Shown here one piece after another: positions 33,731 through 42,458 of a DNA stretch of 64,000 bases. Position 1 is the stretch's first letter; each line of letters begins with the position of its first letter. Location of the stretch: assembly GCA_014860745.1 (NCBI GenBank), contig JACZJC010000020.1, positions 89,048-153,047 of the forward strand. Direction: 5' to 3'. The notes beneath the pieces were generated by a model, which worked only from the letters and a program-made list of their open reading frames with translations, was not told where the DNA came from and made no database searches. Position numbers and translations under genes: made by a program. The DNA comes from Anaerolineales bacterium. GTDB lineage: Bacteria > Chloroflexota > Anaerolineae > Anaerolineales > Villigracilaceae.

Positions 33731-33739
33731 ATTATAGCA
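33731..33739 (-). promoter_or_regulatory. Extended -10 promoter of the tagged vWA cassette
   Basis: TGC-TATAAT on the minus strand (TATAAT complement at 33731-33736, TGC complement at 33737-33739), 35 nt before the first start codon. No convincing -35 element is at the standard spacing. Confidence 0.6.
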
Positions 33740-33877
33740 TTTTCTGGGAAAGTTTATTTGTAATTGGTCAAGGAGAGAGTATAGAAATTGCCCTTCGAAA
33801 CAAAATCGACCTTCGGGTTCACACGAAGCGGTTTTCCCATGTCCTATTCTCCATTCATCACTTTCCCCTGTCCCTCT

Positions 33878-33886
33878 TGGTATAAT
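33878..33886 (+). promoter_or_regulatory. Extended -10 promoter of alaS
   Basis: TGG-TATAAT (33878-33886) on the plus strand, 40 nt before the alaS start at 33927. CGGAG lies just upstream of the start. Confidence 0.65.
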
Positions 33887-33926
33887 TCAACACTGCTATT
33901 ATTTAATCCCTCGGAGTGCTTCGCAA

Positions 33927-36671
33927 ATGAGCAAAAAACTAACCGGCAACCAGATCCGCCAGGATTTCATCGATTTCTTCGTCGAGCACGGACACACCGC
34001 CGTGCCGTCCATGTCACTTGTGCCGGGCGGGGATGCTACTCTGCTGTTCACCAACTCGGGTATGGTGCAGTTCAAGGATGTGTTCATCGGTACGGATACC
34101 AAGCCCTACAAACGCGCTGTCGACTCGCAGAAGTGCATGCGCGTGGCAGGCAAGCACAACGACCTCGAAGACGTGGGCCGCGACGACACGCATCACACCT
34201 TTTTTGAAATGCTCGGCAACTGGTCCTTTGGCGATTACTACAAAAAGGATGCCATCGCCTGGTCGTGGCAGCTGCTCACCGATGTGTGGGGACTTCCCAA
34301 AGATAAACTGTATGCCACTTGTTTCGAGGATGACAGCGGCGACATCCCTCGGGACGATGAAGCGGCCGATATTTGGAAGGCTCAGCCCGGCTTCAACCCT
34401 GACCATGTTTTATTTTTTGGGCGCAAGGAAAACTTCTGGCAAATGGCAGAGTTCGGTCCCTGTGGGCCGTGTTCCGAAATTCACATCGACCTCGGCGAAG
34501 AGCGTGACAACCTGCGCGGTATAGACCACGTCTGTGGCGTAAACGGTGAATGCACGCGCTTCCTCGAACTCTGGAACAACGTTTTCATTCAATACAATCT
34601 TTTCGAAGATGGCCGTCTCGAGCCGCTGCCCGCAAAACACGTTGATACCGGCATGGGCTTCGAGCGTATCGTCTCCGTTCTGCAAGGCGTCGACTCGAAC
34701 TACAAGACCGATCTCTTCACCGGTTCGCTCGAAGTTCTGCGCTCACTCACGGGTCACACTGAAAAGGAAATGCTCGCCGACTTCACGCCTTATCGTGTTA
34801 TCTGCGACCACGCCCGCTCCGCCGCCTTCCTCATCGCCGATGGCGTTGTCCCCGGCAACGGCGGCCGCAACTATGTCACCCGCATGATCATCCGCCGCGC
34901 CGCGCGCTTCGGAACGAAGATCGGACTCAATGAACCTTTCCTCGCGAAGGTTGCTGAGTCGGTGATCACCTACTATGGAGATTTTTATCCCGAACTCGAA
35001 AAGAACAAAGCGACGATTTTGGATAATCTCACTCGGGAGGAAGTCCGCTTCGCTCGTACCGTTGAAGCGGGTACAGCTCATTTGCAGAATCACCTCGACG
35101 AGATTCGCTCCTCAAAAATATCCACACTCGATGGAAATATTGCCTTCGACCTGTACGCCACCTACGGCCTGCCCTTCGAAATCTCCCGCGATATTGCCCG
35201 CGAACAGGGGCTCGATATCGATGAAGCAGGCTTTACCGAAGCGAAGAATGAACACAGCACAGCCTCTGGCGGCGGCAAAGCCATGGGCAAACTCGGCGGC
35301 GAAGATTCGGAATTCTTTGCGAATATCCTGAAAGACCTGCAATCAGGTAGGGGCGGGGTCACCCCGCCCTTACTAGGCAAAGATGGCGTTGAATATGACC
35401 CATACAATAGCCCGCATGTGGAAGGGGAAGTGCTCGCCTTGATTGTCAACGGCGAATCGGTTTCCTCAGCAGCCCTCGATGATGTGGTCGAAGTCATCCT
35501 GCCCAAGACTGGGTTCTATATTGAAGCTGGTGGTCAGGTGAACGATGAGGGTTATATTCGTTCTGTAGGGGCGGGGTCTTCCCGTCCTGTTGAATGGGAA
35601 ATTGAAGTCACCGCCGTCCGCCGCGCTGCGGCTGGTATCATCACGCACATCGGGCAGGTCATTTCCGGTCAACCGAAAGTGGGTGATAAAGCCACCGCCG
35701 AAGTCAATATGACTCGCCGCCACAACATCATGCGCAATCACACTGCCACGCACCTTCTGCACAAAGCGTTGCATCAAGTTCTTGGCGAGCATGCCCGGCA
35801 GGCAGGCTCACTTGTCGCGCCTACCCATCTCCGCTTCGATTTTACTCAACCCGATGCAATGACCCCCGAACAAATCGATCGCGTCGAGAAGTTGGTCAAT
35901 GAAGCGATTGCAGCGGATATGCCTGTGGTCAAAGCGACCAAGTCGTTGGATGAAGCCAAGAAAGAAGGCGCGATGGCGCTCTTCGGTGAGAAGTATGGAG
36001 AAACAGTTAGAACAATATCCATCCTCGAGGACGAGGATGATAAATTTTCCTACGAACTTTGCGGTGGTACCCACCTTGACCGTACTTCGGACATTGGCGC
36101 GTTCATCATTGTCAGTGAAGGCTCGGCGGCAGCGGGTATTCGCCGCATCGAAGCGGTTACAGGTCGTGGAGCGTATGACCTCATCAATAAGCGCTTCAAG
36201 GCGTTGAAGCATACCGCCGGCATTTTGAAATCCTCTATCGAGGAAGTCCCTGCCAAAGTGGATGCCTTACAGGATGAAGTTTCCGACCTCAAAAAACAGC
36301 TTGCCGACCTGCGGATGCAGTCCGCGCTTTCCACATTCGATCTGCTGCTTTCCAACCTTAATAACGTGAAGGAAGTGAATGTTTTAGGCGTAGAGATTCC
36401 CAACGCGGATGTGGATACACTCCGCACCCTGGCCGATAAATTCCGCGAGAGACACCCGAAAGCTGGGGCGGCTGTTCTGGTTACCGGGACAACTGTCATT
36501 GCCGTGGTGACAGAGGATGTCGTCAAGAAAGGCTTGAAAGCCGGTGACCTTATCACGGGCATTGGCGGAAAAGGCGGTGGTCGTCCCAACCTGGCACAAG
36601 GCAGCCTTATGGGAGATGTTAGAGAAGCGCTGGATAAGTTGACGAAGGTTATTGACGAGAAATTGAAATAA
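33927..36671 (+). CDS. alaS: Alanine--tRNA ligase
   Basis: 914 aa, somewhat longer than the roughly 875 aa of typical AlaRS. The class II aminoacylation domain ('DFFVEHGHTAVPSMSLVPGGDATLLFTNSGMVQFKDVF', 'GRKENFWQMAEFGPCGPCSEIHIDLG') is at the N-terminus. The editing domain has 'RRHNIMRNHTATHLLHKALHQVLG' (HxxxH zinc motif) and 'SYELCGGTHLDRTSDIGAF' (CxGxH). The C-terminal DHHA1/C-Ala region ends with 'ITGIGGKGGGRPNLAQGSLMGD'. Two GC-rich stretches, one of them a clear palindrome, fall in linker segments and add 'SGRGGVTPPLLG' and 'VGAGSSRPVEW' without breaking the frame. It charges tRNAAla in the cytoplasm and proofreads Ser and Gly. Confidence 0.97.
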   Translation: MSKKLTGNQIRQDFIDFFVEHGHTAVPSMSLVPGGDATLLFTNSGMVQFKDVFIGTDTKPYKRAVDSQKCMRVAGKHNDLEDVGRDDTHHTFFEMLGNWSFGDYYKKDAIAWSWQLLTDVWGLPKDKLYATCFEDDSGDIPRDDEAADIWKAQPGFNPDHVLFFGRKENFWQMAEFGPCGPCSEIHIDLGEERDNLRGIDHVCGVNGECTRFLELWNNVFIQYNLFEDGRLEPLPAKHVDTGMGFERIVSVLQGVDSNYKTDLFTGSLEVLRSLTGHTEKEMLADFTPYRVICDHARSAAFLIADGVVPGNGGRNYVTRMIIRRAARFGTKIGLNEPFLAKVAESVITYYGDFYPELEKNKATILDNLTREEVRFARTVEAGTAHLQNHLDEIRSSKISTLDGNIAFDLYATYGLPFEISRDIAREQGLDIDEAGFTEAKNEHSTASGGGKAMGKLGGEDSEFFANILKDLQSGRGGVTPPLLGKDGVEYDPYNSPHVEGEVLALIVNGESVSSAALDDVVEVILPKTGFYIEAGGQVNDEGYIRSVGAGSSRPVEWEIEVTAVRRAAAGIITHIGQVISGQPKVGDKATAEVNMTRRHNIMRNHTATHLLHKALHQVLGEHARQAGSLVAPTHLRFDFTQPDAMTPEQIDRVEKLVNEAIAADMPVVKATKSLDEAKKEGAMALFGEKYGETVRTISILEDEDDKFSYELCGGTHLDRTSDIGAFIIVSEGSAAAGIRRIEAVTGRGAYDLINKRFKALKHTAGILKSSIEEVPAKVDALQDEVSDLKKQLADLRMQSALSTFDLLLSNLNNVKEVNVLGVEIPNADVDTLRTLADKFRERHPKAGAAVLVTGTTVIAVVTEDVVKKGLKAGDLITGIGGKGGGRPNLAQGSLMGDVREALDKLTKVIDEKLK
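35347..35373. repeat. GC-rich REP-like palindrome inside alaS, copy 1
   Basis: GTAGGGGCGGGGT, C, ACCCCGCCCTTAC: a 13-bp stem with one G-T mismatch and a 1-nt loop. Translated in frame as part of 'SGRGGVTPPLL', in the linker between the class II core and the editing region. Confidence 0.7.
35565..35591. repeat. GC-rich REP-like element inside alaS, decayed copy 2
   Basis: Starts GTAGGGGCGGGGTC like copy 1, but the right arm (TTCCCGTCCTGTT) is decayed. In frame it encodes part of 'SVGAGSSRPVE'. Confidence 0.55.
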
Positions 36672-36672
36672 A

Positions 36673-36714
36673 AAAATATCAGGGATACAGCCGCGGCTGT
36701 ATCCCTGATATTTT
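36673..36714. terminator. 21-bp perfect palindromic terminator after alaS
   Basis: Perfect inverted repeat centred at 36693/36694 with AAAA...TTTT ends. Positioned 1 nt after the alaS stop. Its T run serves both alaS and transcripts from the other strand. Confidence 0.85.
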
Positions 36715-36817
36715 CGAACGTGCTGTCGGGGGGGGTATTGATTTCGGAAACAGAAACAATGTGCGGCGGGTAAAGAAGCGACCTGTGCCAGACATTTCCA
36801 CTATATTTTAATCAGGG

Positions 36818-37726
36818 CTATGGCTCGAAGGAACAAACCCGATTGCGGCCGGTCTGTTTGGCCCGATATAGTGCCTGGTCAGCGGCATCGATCAATTTTG
36901 CGAGATTTGCGAATTGCCCGCTGGCGCAGGCCACGCCCACACTTATTTGCACGGAAAATCGTTTCCCGTCGTCAAGATGTATTTTCAAATCGGCAGTTCG
37001 ACTCCGCAGCCTTTCCGCGATCATGACGGCGTCCTGCAGGTTGGTTTCCGGTAATATGAGAATGAATTCCTCGCCTCCCCAACGGCCGACGCGGTCGTAG
37101 TTACGCAAGTCGCCCAGGAGAAGCCGCCCCATGAGTTGCAAGGTGTGGTCGCCGAATTTATGCCCGTATAGGTCATTTACGTTTTTGAAGTGATCGATGT
37201 CCAGCAGGATGATGCTCAGCGTGCGGTCTTTTCGGCGGGTCTGGTTGAATTCTGCTTCGGCATATTCCTCGATGGCGCGGCGGTTGAATAGGCCGGTCAG
37301 ACCGTCATGCATCGCCAGTTTTTCCATCTGGTGGCGCGCTTCGATCAGTTGTTCTTCAAGGTCGAGAATGCGCACGCCGCTGGCAACCCGCGCGATAAGT
37401 TCCCTGTTATTGAATGGCTTGGTCAAATACTCATCGGCACCGGATTCCAATCCGCTCACCACGTTGTCCTTGTCATCCATGGCCGTGAGAAGAATAATAT
37501 AGGTATAGCTTTTTGGGCTGCTGGACCGAATGCATTGAATGAGGCCGGGCCCGTCAAGCTGGGGCATCATCCAGTCTGTGATGACAAATTGGAACGGTTC
37601 GCTTTGAAACAGATTCCATGCGGCCTGGCCATCCTCTGCCTCCACTACTTCGTGCCCCGCTTTTTGCAGAATCTTTTTGACCATTTGCCGCGAAATATTT
37701 TCGTCTTCGACCAGTAGTATTTTCAT
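36818..37726 (-). CDS. Response regulator - diguanylate cyclase (REC-GGDEF)
   Basis: 302 aa from the ATG at 37726; the frame also opens at an upstream GTG (37750) without a better ribosome site. REC domain: 'LLVEDENIS' acidic pair, phosphoacceptor Asp in 'VITDWMMPQLDGPG', 'LLTAMDDK', and Lys in 'LTKPFNNREL'. A helical linker joins it to a GGDEF domain with 'DGLTGLFNRRAIEEY' and active-site 'GRWGGEEF'. The inhibitory RxxD site ('RNYD') sits five residues before GGEEF, so product inhibition is likely. It makes c-di-GMP on phosphorylation; no cognate kinase is adjacent. Confidence 0.92.
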   Translation of the reverse strand: MKILLVEDENISRQMVKKILQKAGHEVVEAEDGQAAWNLFQSEPFQFVITDWMMPQLDGPGLIQCIRSSSPKSYTYIILLTAMDDKDNVVSGLESGADEYLTKPFNNRELIARVASGVRILDLEEQLIEARHQMEKLAMHDGLTGLFNRRAIEEYAEAEFNQTRRKDRTLSIILLDIDHFKNVNDLYGHKFGDHTLQLMGRLLLGDLRNYDRVGRWGGEEFILILPETNLQDAVMIAERLRSRTADLKIHLDDGKRFSVQISVGVACASGQFANLAKLIDAADQALYRAKQTGRNRVCSFEP

Positions 37727-37864
37727 GGGTGTTGGGGTGAAATATACCACCGCCTTGGGCTTTGTTTAAGGGGTTGCACGGAATCTACAACATTCGGATC
37801 GACCCGCCGGCTAGCCTAAGCTTAGGTCGGTTTATTGTGTTCCAGACGCGGAAGGCAAGTGGTT

Positions 37865-37870
37865 TATAAT
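37865..37870 (+). promoter_or_regulatory. -10 element of mnmA
   Basis: TATAAT at 37865-37870, only 10 nt before the ATG at 37881, implying a leaderless or nearly leaderless transcript. No clear -35. A 12-nt palindrome CCTAAGCTTAGG lies at 37815-37826. Confidence 0.45.
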
Positions 37871-37880
37871 CGCCGGCACT

Positions 37881-38948
37881 ATGATGAAACAGAAAGTAGT
37901 TGTTGCCATGTCGGGCGGTGTAGATTCGTCGGTTGCGGCGGCATTGCTCAAACAGCAGGGTTACGATGTTACCGGTATGATGCTGCGGTTATGGTCCGAA
38001 CCGGGCAAGGAAGATTCCAACCGCTGCTGCACTCCCGACTCGATGGCGCAGGCGCGGCGTGTGGCGGGCATCCTTGATATTCCGTTTTATGTGATCGACG
38101 CGAAGGATGTCTTCAAGGAAACCGTCGTGCAGTATTTTCTGGATGGGTACGCGCGCGGCGAAACGCCAAATCCATGTCTGCTGTGCAATCGCCAGATCCG
38201 CTGGACGTTTTTACTCAATCATGCACTGGCTTTGGGGGCGGAATTTATGGCAACAGGACATTACGTCCGAATACAAAAAGCCGAAGATGGAAAATATAAT
38301 TTATTGCGAGCGATTGATCACTCCAAAGATCAGTCCTATGTTTTGCATGTCTTAACACAGGATAAACTTGCCCGTGCGCTTTTTCCTGTGGGGGAGTATC
38401 CCAAATCTGAGATTCGGCGCCTCGCTGCGGACTTTGGCCTGCCGACTGCTTCGAGAGCAGATTCCCAAGACCTATGCTTTTTAGCTGGGGAAGATTATCG
38501 CGGTTTCCTGCAACGCAACGCCGCGGAGATGTTGAAGCCCGGTGAGATTGTCACACAGGACGGCAAAGTGATTGGCGAACATAATGGCTTAGCAAATTAC
38601 ACCATCGGTCAACGCAAGGGATTGGGTGTTGCTTCAGCCGTGCCGCTTTTTGTGATTTCCAAAAATTCGTCAAGCAATGCGCTCGTGGTTGGCACCCAGG
38701 ATGAACTTGGTGTGACCGAGATCACCGCGCGCGATGTCAACTGGATGAATGGCGATACGCCGCGTGAACCGTTCCGCGCAGAAGTAAAGATTCGCTACAC
38801 AGCGAAAGAGGTCGAGGCGTTGGTCAGCCCAATGGAAGGGAATCAAGCGTCAGTTAAGTTTGATGCGCCTGTTCGAGATGCCACAGCAGGTCAGGCGGCA
38901 GTCTTCTATCAAGGCGAGGTGATGCTCGGCGGGGGAATCATCAGATAA
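37881..38948 (+). CDS. mnmA: tRNA-specific 2-thiouridylase MnmA
   Basis: 355 aa, usual length for MnmA/TrmU. PP-loop 'AMSGGVDSSVAA' near residues 8-19 binds ATP. The first catalytic Cys is in 'NPCLLCNRQIRW' and the second in 'DSQDLCFL', as in E. coli Cys102/Cys199. 'IGQRKGLGVA' and the C-terminal beta-barrel 'RDATAGQAAVFYQGEVMLGGGII' are characteristic. It transfers sulfur from a relay such as IscS/TusE (or directly from a desulfurase in bacteria lacking Tus) to U34 of tRNAGlu, tRNALys and tRNAGln. Monocistronic; divergent to the REC-GGDEF gene. Confidence 0.96.
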   Translation: MMKQKVVVAMSGGVDSSVAAALLKQQGYDVTGMMLRLWSEPGKEDSNRCCTPDSMAQARRVAGILDIPFYVIDAKDVFKETVVQYFLDGYARGETPNPCLLCNRQIRWTFLLNHALALGAEFMATGHYVRIQKAEDGKYNLLRAIDHSKDQSYVLHVLTQDKLARALFPVGEYPKSEIRRLAADFGLPTASRADSQDLCFLAGEDYRGFLQRNAAEMLKPGEIVTQDGKVIGEHNGLANYTIGQRKGLGVASAVPLFVISKNSSSNALVVGTQDELGVTEITARDVNWMNGDTPREPFRAEVKIRYTAKEVEALVSPMEGNQASVKFDAPVRDATAGQAAVFYQGEVMLGGGIIR

Positions 38949-39017
38949 AGCGACTTGCGTGTAGTCAAGTTGTGATAGTGATATAAAGGAATTTTCAAAA
39001 ACTAAAAGGAGATTTTC

Positions 39018-40928
39018 ATGAACTATCGTATTGAATCACTGATGTCTGCCCGTTTGTTCGTTGTGCCGCAATTTGCGGATGAGCGCATTTACTTTTTGAG
39101 CAATCTCTCCGGGCACTTGAGTTTGTACGCCATGTTCTATGGCGGCAGTGTGCCAGAACCTTTGCTTCCGCCAAACATCGCCCTGCAGAATCCGCATTTG
39201 ATTGGCGGTCATTCGTTTTATGTCTTTCCTGAATTGAACAAGATTTTGGTGATGGTCGACAATAACGGCGACGAAAATTATCAGCCGATGACGATCTCAA
39301 TGGATGGTGGTTTCCCTGAACCTGCCTTCAATAACTTCTTCAAGAATTACCGCGTTCATTTGGGTGAGTGTGACCGTGAAAAGGCAGTTGTATATTTATT
39401 GGCCGAACGGCGCGATAAGCCAATGCAGGAAACGTATCGTGGTGATTTGAAAACAGGCAAACTGACAAAGATCGCAGAAAGCGAATGGGGATTCGGTGTG
39501 TCTGCGCACAGCAAAGATCACTCCAAACTTTTGCTTGGCACAGGCTATGGAGTGGGGGACGGTGTGCTGTACTCGTGGGTGAAAGGCAAAAAGACTTTGC
39601 TGTATGGCAAGCCGTTGGAGAAGCGCAAGGCGGGTGAGCAGGTCCCCTTGAATGGACTCGGTAATGCTGTGTTTTCAAAGAGCGGTAAAGGCGTCATAGT
39701 GACGTCTGCTGTTTTTGACGATACCTTTGGTCTCGGTTATATCAACCTTAAGAAACCTGGCGAGATGCAGCCGATCAAGTTGAAGGGCGTGGCTCATACG
39801 GGCGTGGGTGAAATGGAAAATATCGTCCACTTGAAAGATGATCGTTATCTTGTTACCTTTAATATTGATGCCTGCTCGTGGGCGTACGAAGGGATTTTTG
39901 ACGAAGCGAAACTTGTCATGAATCTCAAGTATGTTCTCGTGGGCGAAGAACCCTTCGACGGCGGCATGTTGGAACACATGGATTACGACGCCAAAGAGGA
40001 TGTCATCACTTTCTCTTTCTCCACGGCCACATCCCCTACACAGATCTATTCCATCGAAGGCGCGAAACGCAACGACCTTTCTCTGCACACGAACGAAAAG
40101 ATCCTCGGTATTCCCGACGCGCATCTCTCCAGGGGCGAGGATGCTTCCTTCATCTCTCATGATGGACTTCGCGTTTCGGCGCGCATGTATCTGCCTGCCA
40201 AGTCGTTGGGATTCAAAGGTCCGCGCCCGATTGTGTATTACATCCATGGCGGGCCGCAGGGACAGGAACGCCCCGACTTCGCATGGTTCTCCATGCCGTT
40301 GATCCAATTCCTCACCCTGCGTGGATTTGCCGTCTTCGTCCCGAATGTGCGCGGCTCCACGGGATATGGATTGAAATATGTCAAACATGTGGATCGCGAT
40401 TGGGGTGGTCAGGACCGACTCGACCATGTCCATGCGATGACGAAGGTCCTGCCAAAAGACAAGCGTGTGGATGTTAAACGCGCGGCAGTTGTAGGCCGTT
40501 CCTACGGCGGCTACATGACCTTGATGCAGGCAGGCAAGCATCCTGATTTATGGAAAGCCTCCTGCGATATGTTCGGCCCGTATGACTTGATCACCTTCTC
40601 CGAGCGCATCCCTGAAACGTGGAAACCCTATTTCAAAATCGCCATCGGCGACCCTGCTATTCCAGTGGAACGCGCCGACTTGATCGAGCGTTCCCCGAAA
40701 ACACATCTGCATAACATGGCCGCACCGATGCTCGTCATTCAAGGCCGCAATGATCCGCGTGTGGTAGCCGCAGAATCGGAAGACCTTGTCCGCCAATTGA
40801 AGGAGAAAGGCAAGCAAATCGAACTGCTGGTCTTTGAAGATGAAGGGCATGACGTATTGAAATACGAAAACCGCGTCACTTGCTACAACGCTATCACAGA
40901 TTTCTTTGCAAAGCACTTGAAGCCCTAA
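39018..40928 (+). CDS. S9-family serine peptidase (prolyl oligopeptidase/acylaminoacyl type)
   Basis: 636 aa, with AAAGGAG ahead of the start and no signal peptide. The N-terminal part (about 1-370) is a beta-propeller-like region. The C-terminal hydrolase domain has 'YYIHGGPQGQE', nucleophile 'AAVVGRSYGGYMTLM' (GxSxGG), Asp region 'QGRNDPRV' and His in 'FEDEGHDV'. This is the S9C-like triad order. It cleaves short peptides in the cytoplasm; the propeller limits substrate size. It overlaps nothing, and the next small gene begins 6 nt after its stop, so they are co-transcribed. Confidence 0.9.
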   Translation: MNYRIESLMSARLFVVPQFADERIYFLSNLSGHLSLYAMFYGGSVPEPLLPPNIALQNPHLIGGHSFYVFPELNKILVMVDNNGDENYQPMTISMDGGFPEPAFNNFFKNYRVHLGECDREKAVVYLLAERRDKPMQETYRGDLKTGKLTKIAESEWGFGVSAHSKDHSKLLLGTGYGVGDGVLYSWVKGKKTLLYGKPLEKRKAGEQVPLNGLGNAVFSKSGKGVIVTSAVFDDTFGLGYINLKKPGEMQPIKLKGVAHTGVGEMENIVHLKDDRYLVTFNIDACSWAYEGIFDEAKLVMNLKYVLVGEEPFDGGMLEHMDYDAKEDVITFSFSTATSPTQIYSIEGAKRNDLSLHTNEKILGIPDAHLSRGEDASFISHDGLRVSARMYLPAKSLGFKGPRPIVYYIHGGPQGQERPDFAWFSMPLIQFLTLRGFAVFVPNVRGSTGYGLKYVKHVDRDWGGQDRLDHVHAMTKVLPKDKRVDVKRAAVVGRSYGGYMTLMQAGKHPDLWKASCDMFGPYDLITFSERIPETWKPYFKIAIGDPAIPVERADLIERSPKTHLHNMAAPMLVIQGRNDPRVVAAESEDLVRQLKEKGKQIELLVFEDEGHDVLKYENRVTCYNAITDFFAKHLKP

Positions 40929-40934
40929 AAAAGA

Positions 40935-41207
40935 ATGACACTTCCAGCGATCCTGCTTGGGCTGGTCATCGCCCTGCTCATTGGCTTTCTGTTTCACATT
41001 CTGCGCGGCGGCATGGGTCTCCGCCTGCTTTTGTACCTTGGCCTCAGCATTCTGGGATTTGCGCTTGGGCAATGGTTCAGTATGGCTTTTGGATGGTCTT
41101 TGTATAAGGTTGGCGCATTGGAAGTGCCTCTTGGCGTCACCGGAAGCATCCTTACTCTCATTCTTGGCGATTGGCTTAATCTGAATCGCAGTTCGACTTC
41201 AAAATAA
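40935..41207 (+). CDS. Small three-helix membrane protein, unknown function
   Basis: 90 aa, starting 6 nt after the S9 peptidase stop. Three hydrophobic segments: 'LPAILLGLVIALLIGFLFHIL', 'LLLYLGLSILGFALGQWF', 'VTGSILTLILGDWL'. No family recognised beyond small DUF-type membrane proteins. Its tight spacing suggests translation coupled to the peptidase. It is ended by the terminator at 41210-41244. Confidence 0.55.
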   Translation: MTLPAILLGLVIALLIGFLFHILRGGMGLRLLLYLGLSILGFALGQWFSMAFGWSLYKVGALEVPLGVTGSILTLILGDWLNLNRSSTSK

Positions 41208-41209
41208 TT

Positions 41210-41244
41210 CGAGGCTTTCCCGTATTTTTACTGGGAAAGCCTCG
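41210..41244 (+). terminator. Hairpin terminator after the peptidase unit
   Basis: 12-bp stem (41210-41221 pairs with 41233-41244), 11-nt loop, 2 nt after the stop of the small membrane protein. The T stretch downstream is weak (CGTTGTTG). Confidence 0.6.
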
Positions 41245-41322
41245 CGTTGTTGTAAGATGACATGAAACGGGAGTATACTTGCGCGGTCAAAAAATCCACC
41301 CATGAAAATAAGGAAATAAAAA

Positions 41323-41982
41323 GTGAATCATATTGACCTGTCAGAAAACGAAGAGTCTGCACTTCAAGCCGAGTCCCTTGGAGAGAAGATCGAACTTGTT
41401 ATCCAGAAATTACCCCCTGTCGAGGTTACCCTCGTTGAAATTATGGATATTGTGGGCGCGGATAGTCTCCTGCTTCTCACCGTTTTTCTTTCTCTTGTAT
41501 TTCTTGTACCTGTGTCCATCCCTGGTGTTAGCACAGTTTTCGGCACTGGCATTTTGCTTATCGGAATTACCCGTCTGTTTTCCCGCAAACTTTGGCTGCC
41601 AGATTTCATCGCGAATCGTAAACTATCTTCTGAAAAACTTAGCGAAGGATTCAAGCGCGCGCTTATCTGGTTCCGTCGCCTGGAAAAGATCAGTCGTCCG
41701 CACCGCTTGAGCGGGCTGACTTCCGAAGGTTTGATGACCGTTTTGAGCAATCTATCTTTTATCCTCGCCGCGGTTCTGCTTATGGCGCCCTTTGGATTTA
41801 TCCCGTTCAGCAACACCCTGCCCGCCCTGGCACTCATCTTTTTATCCGTGGGCATGATCCAACGTGACGGCGGTTTTATTCTCCTTGGCAATCTCTCCAA
41901 TGTTGCCACGATCATTTATTTTGGATTCCTCATCGCTGGCGGCGGATGGTCAATTGCTGAATTCTTGAAAATCCTCGGTTGA
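41323..41982 (+). CDS. ExoD family membrane protein
   Basis: 219 aa, GTG start with AAGGA about 14 nt upstream. Features of the exopolysaccharide-synthesis ExoD family: an N-terminal acidic lead, hydrophobic 'LLLLTVFLSLVFLVPVSIPG' followed by 'GTGILLIGITRLF', then 'LPALALIFLSVGMIQRDGGFIL' and 'LSNVATIIYFGFLI'. ExoD is an integral membrane protein implicated in exopolysaccharide production and alkaline tolerance in rhizobia; the mechanism is unknown. It lies between two hairpin terminators and is therefore probably a single-gene unit. Confidence 0.8.
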   Translation: MNHIDLSENEESALQAESLGEKIELVIQKLPPVEVTLVEIMDIVGADSLLLLTVFLSLVFLVPVSIPGVSTVFGTGILLIGITRLFSRKLWLPDFIANRKLSSEKLSEGFKRALIWFRRLEKISRPHRLSGLTSEGLMTVLSNLSFILAAVLLMAPFGFIPFSNTLPALALIFLSVGMIQRDGGFILLGNLSNVATIIYFGFLIAGGGWSIAEFLKILG

Positions 41983-42004
41983 CAAGCCTATTGATTGAAA
42001 TTGC

Positions 42005-42036
42005 GGGTCGGGTTCGAAACCCGGCCCATTTTTTTT
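42005..42036 (+). terminator. Intrinsic terminator after exoD-like gene
   Basis: 10-bp stem (42005-42014 with 42018-42027, one G-T pair), 3-nt loop, then a run of eight T at 42029-42036. The T run abuts the ATG of the VanZ-like gene at 42037. Confidence 0.8.
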
Positions 42037-42411
42037 ATGAAATCCATCAGTGTTGTTTTTCTTGTTTTTATCGTTACCGTGATCATCCTTGCAGACCATG
42101 GAAGCATCCCGCCTTTCATAAGGTCGATCTATGATTTTCAATATGGCGACAAACTCGGACACTTCATCCTCTACAGCCTCCTGACCTTTTTCGTCACCCG
42201 AACCTTCCTCACCGCGCTTCCTTCCAAACCTCGCGGCTGGGTGACTCTTTCAGTGGGTTCGACTCTCGCCCTGGGCATCGCGCTCGAAGAATGGTCTCAG
42301 CAATTTTTCTCTGCCCGAACATTTGACCTGGTTGACTTATTGGCAAGTTGTCTGGGCGTAATTGTCGGCGGCTGGGCAGCTTCCAAAATACAAAGACCTA
42401 AAGGCCGATGA
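42037..42411 (+). CDS. VanZ-like family membrane protein
   Basis: 124 aa from the ATG at 42037. The first helix is 'SISVVFLVFIVTVIILA'. VanZ signature segments: 'YGDKLGHFILYSLLTFFV', 'ALGIALEEWSQQFFSARTFDLVDLLASCLGVIVGG' with the conserved EE and D. Function unknown, though one member contributes to teicoplanin resistance. The start lies directly after the U run of the upstream terminator with no Shine-Dalgarno; expression may depend on read-through, or an unlisted TTG start in the hairpin could be used. Confidence 0.75.
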   Translation: MKSISVVFLVFIVTVIILADHGSIPPFIRSIYDFQYGDKLGHFILYSLLTFFVTRTFLTALPSKPRGWVTLSVGSTLALGIALEEWSQQFFSARTFDLVDLLASCLGVIVGGWAASKIQRPKGR

Positions 42412-42458
42412 AACCTTTAGGACTTTGTTTAAACTTTCAACCTGCAACCTTCAAACGA

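Noticed and set aside
39675..40541. 288-codon minus-strand frame inside the S9 peptidase gene
   Set aside because: Overlaps a clear plus-strand gene with catalytic motifs; shadow frame without a ribosome site.
42001..42036. GGTTCGAAACCC string resembling a tRNA T arm
   Set aside because: No D arm, anticodon arm or acceptor pairing around it; it fits a 10-bp hairpin followed by eight T, i.e. a terminator.
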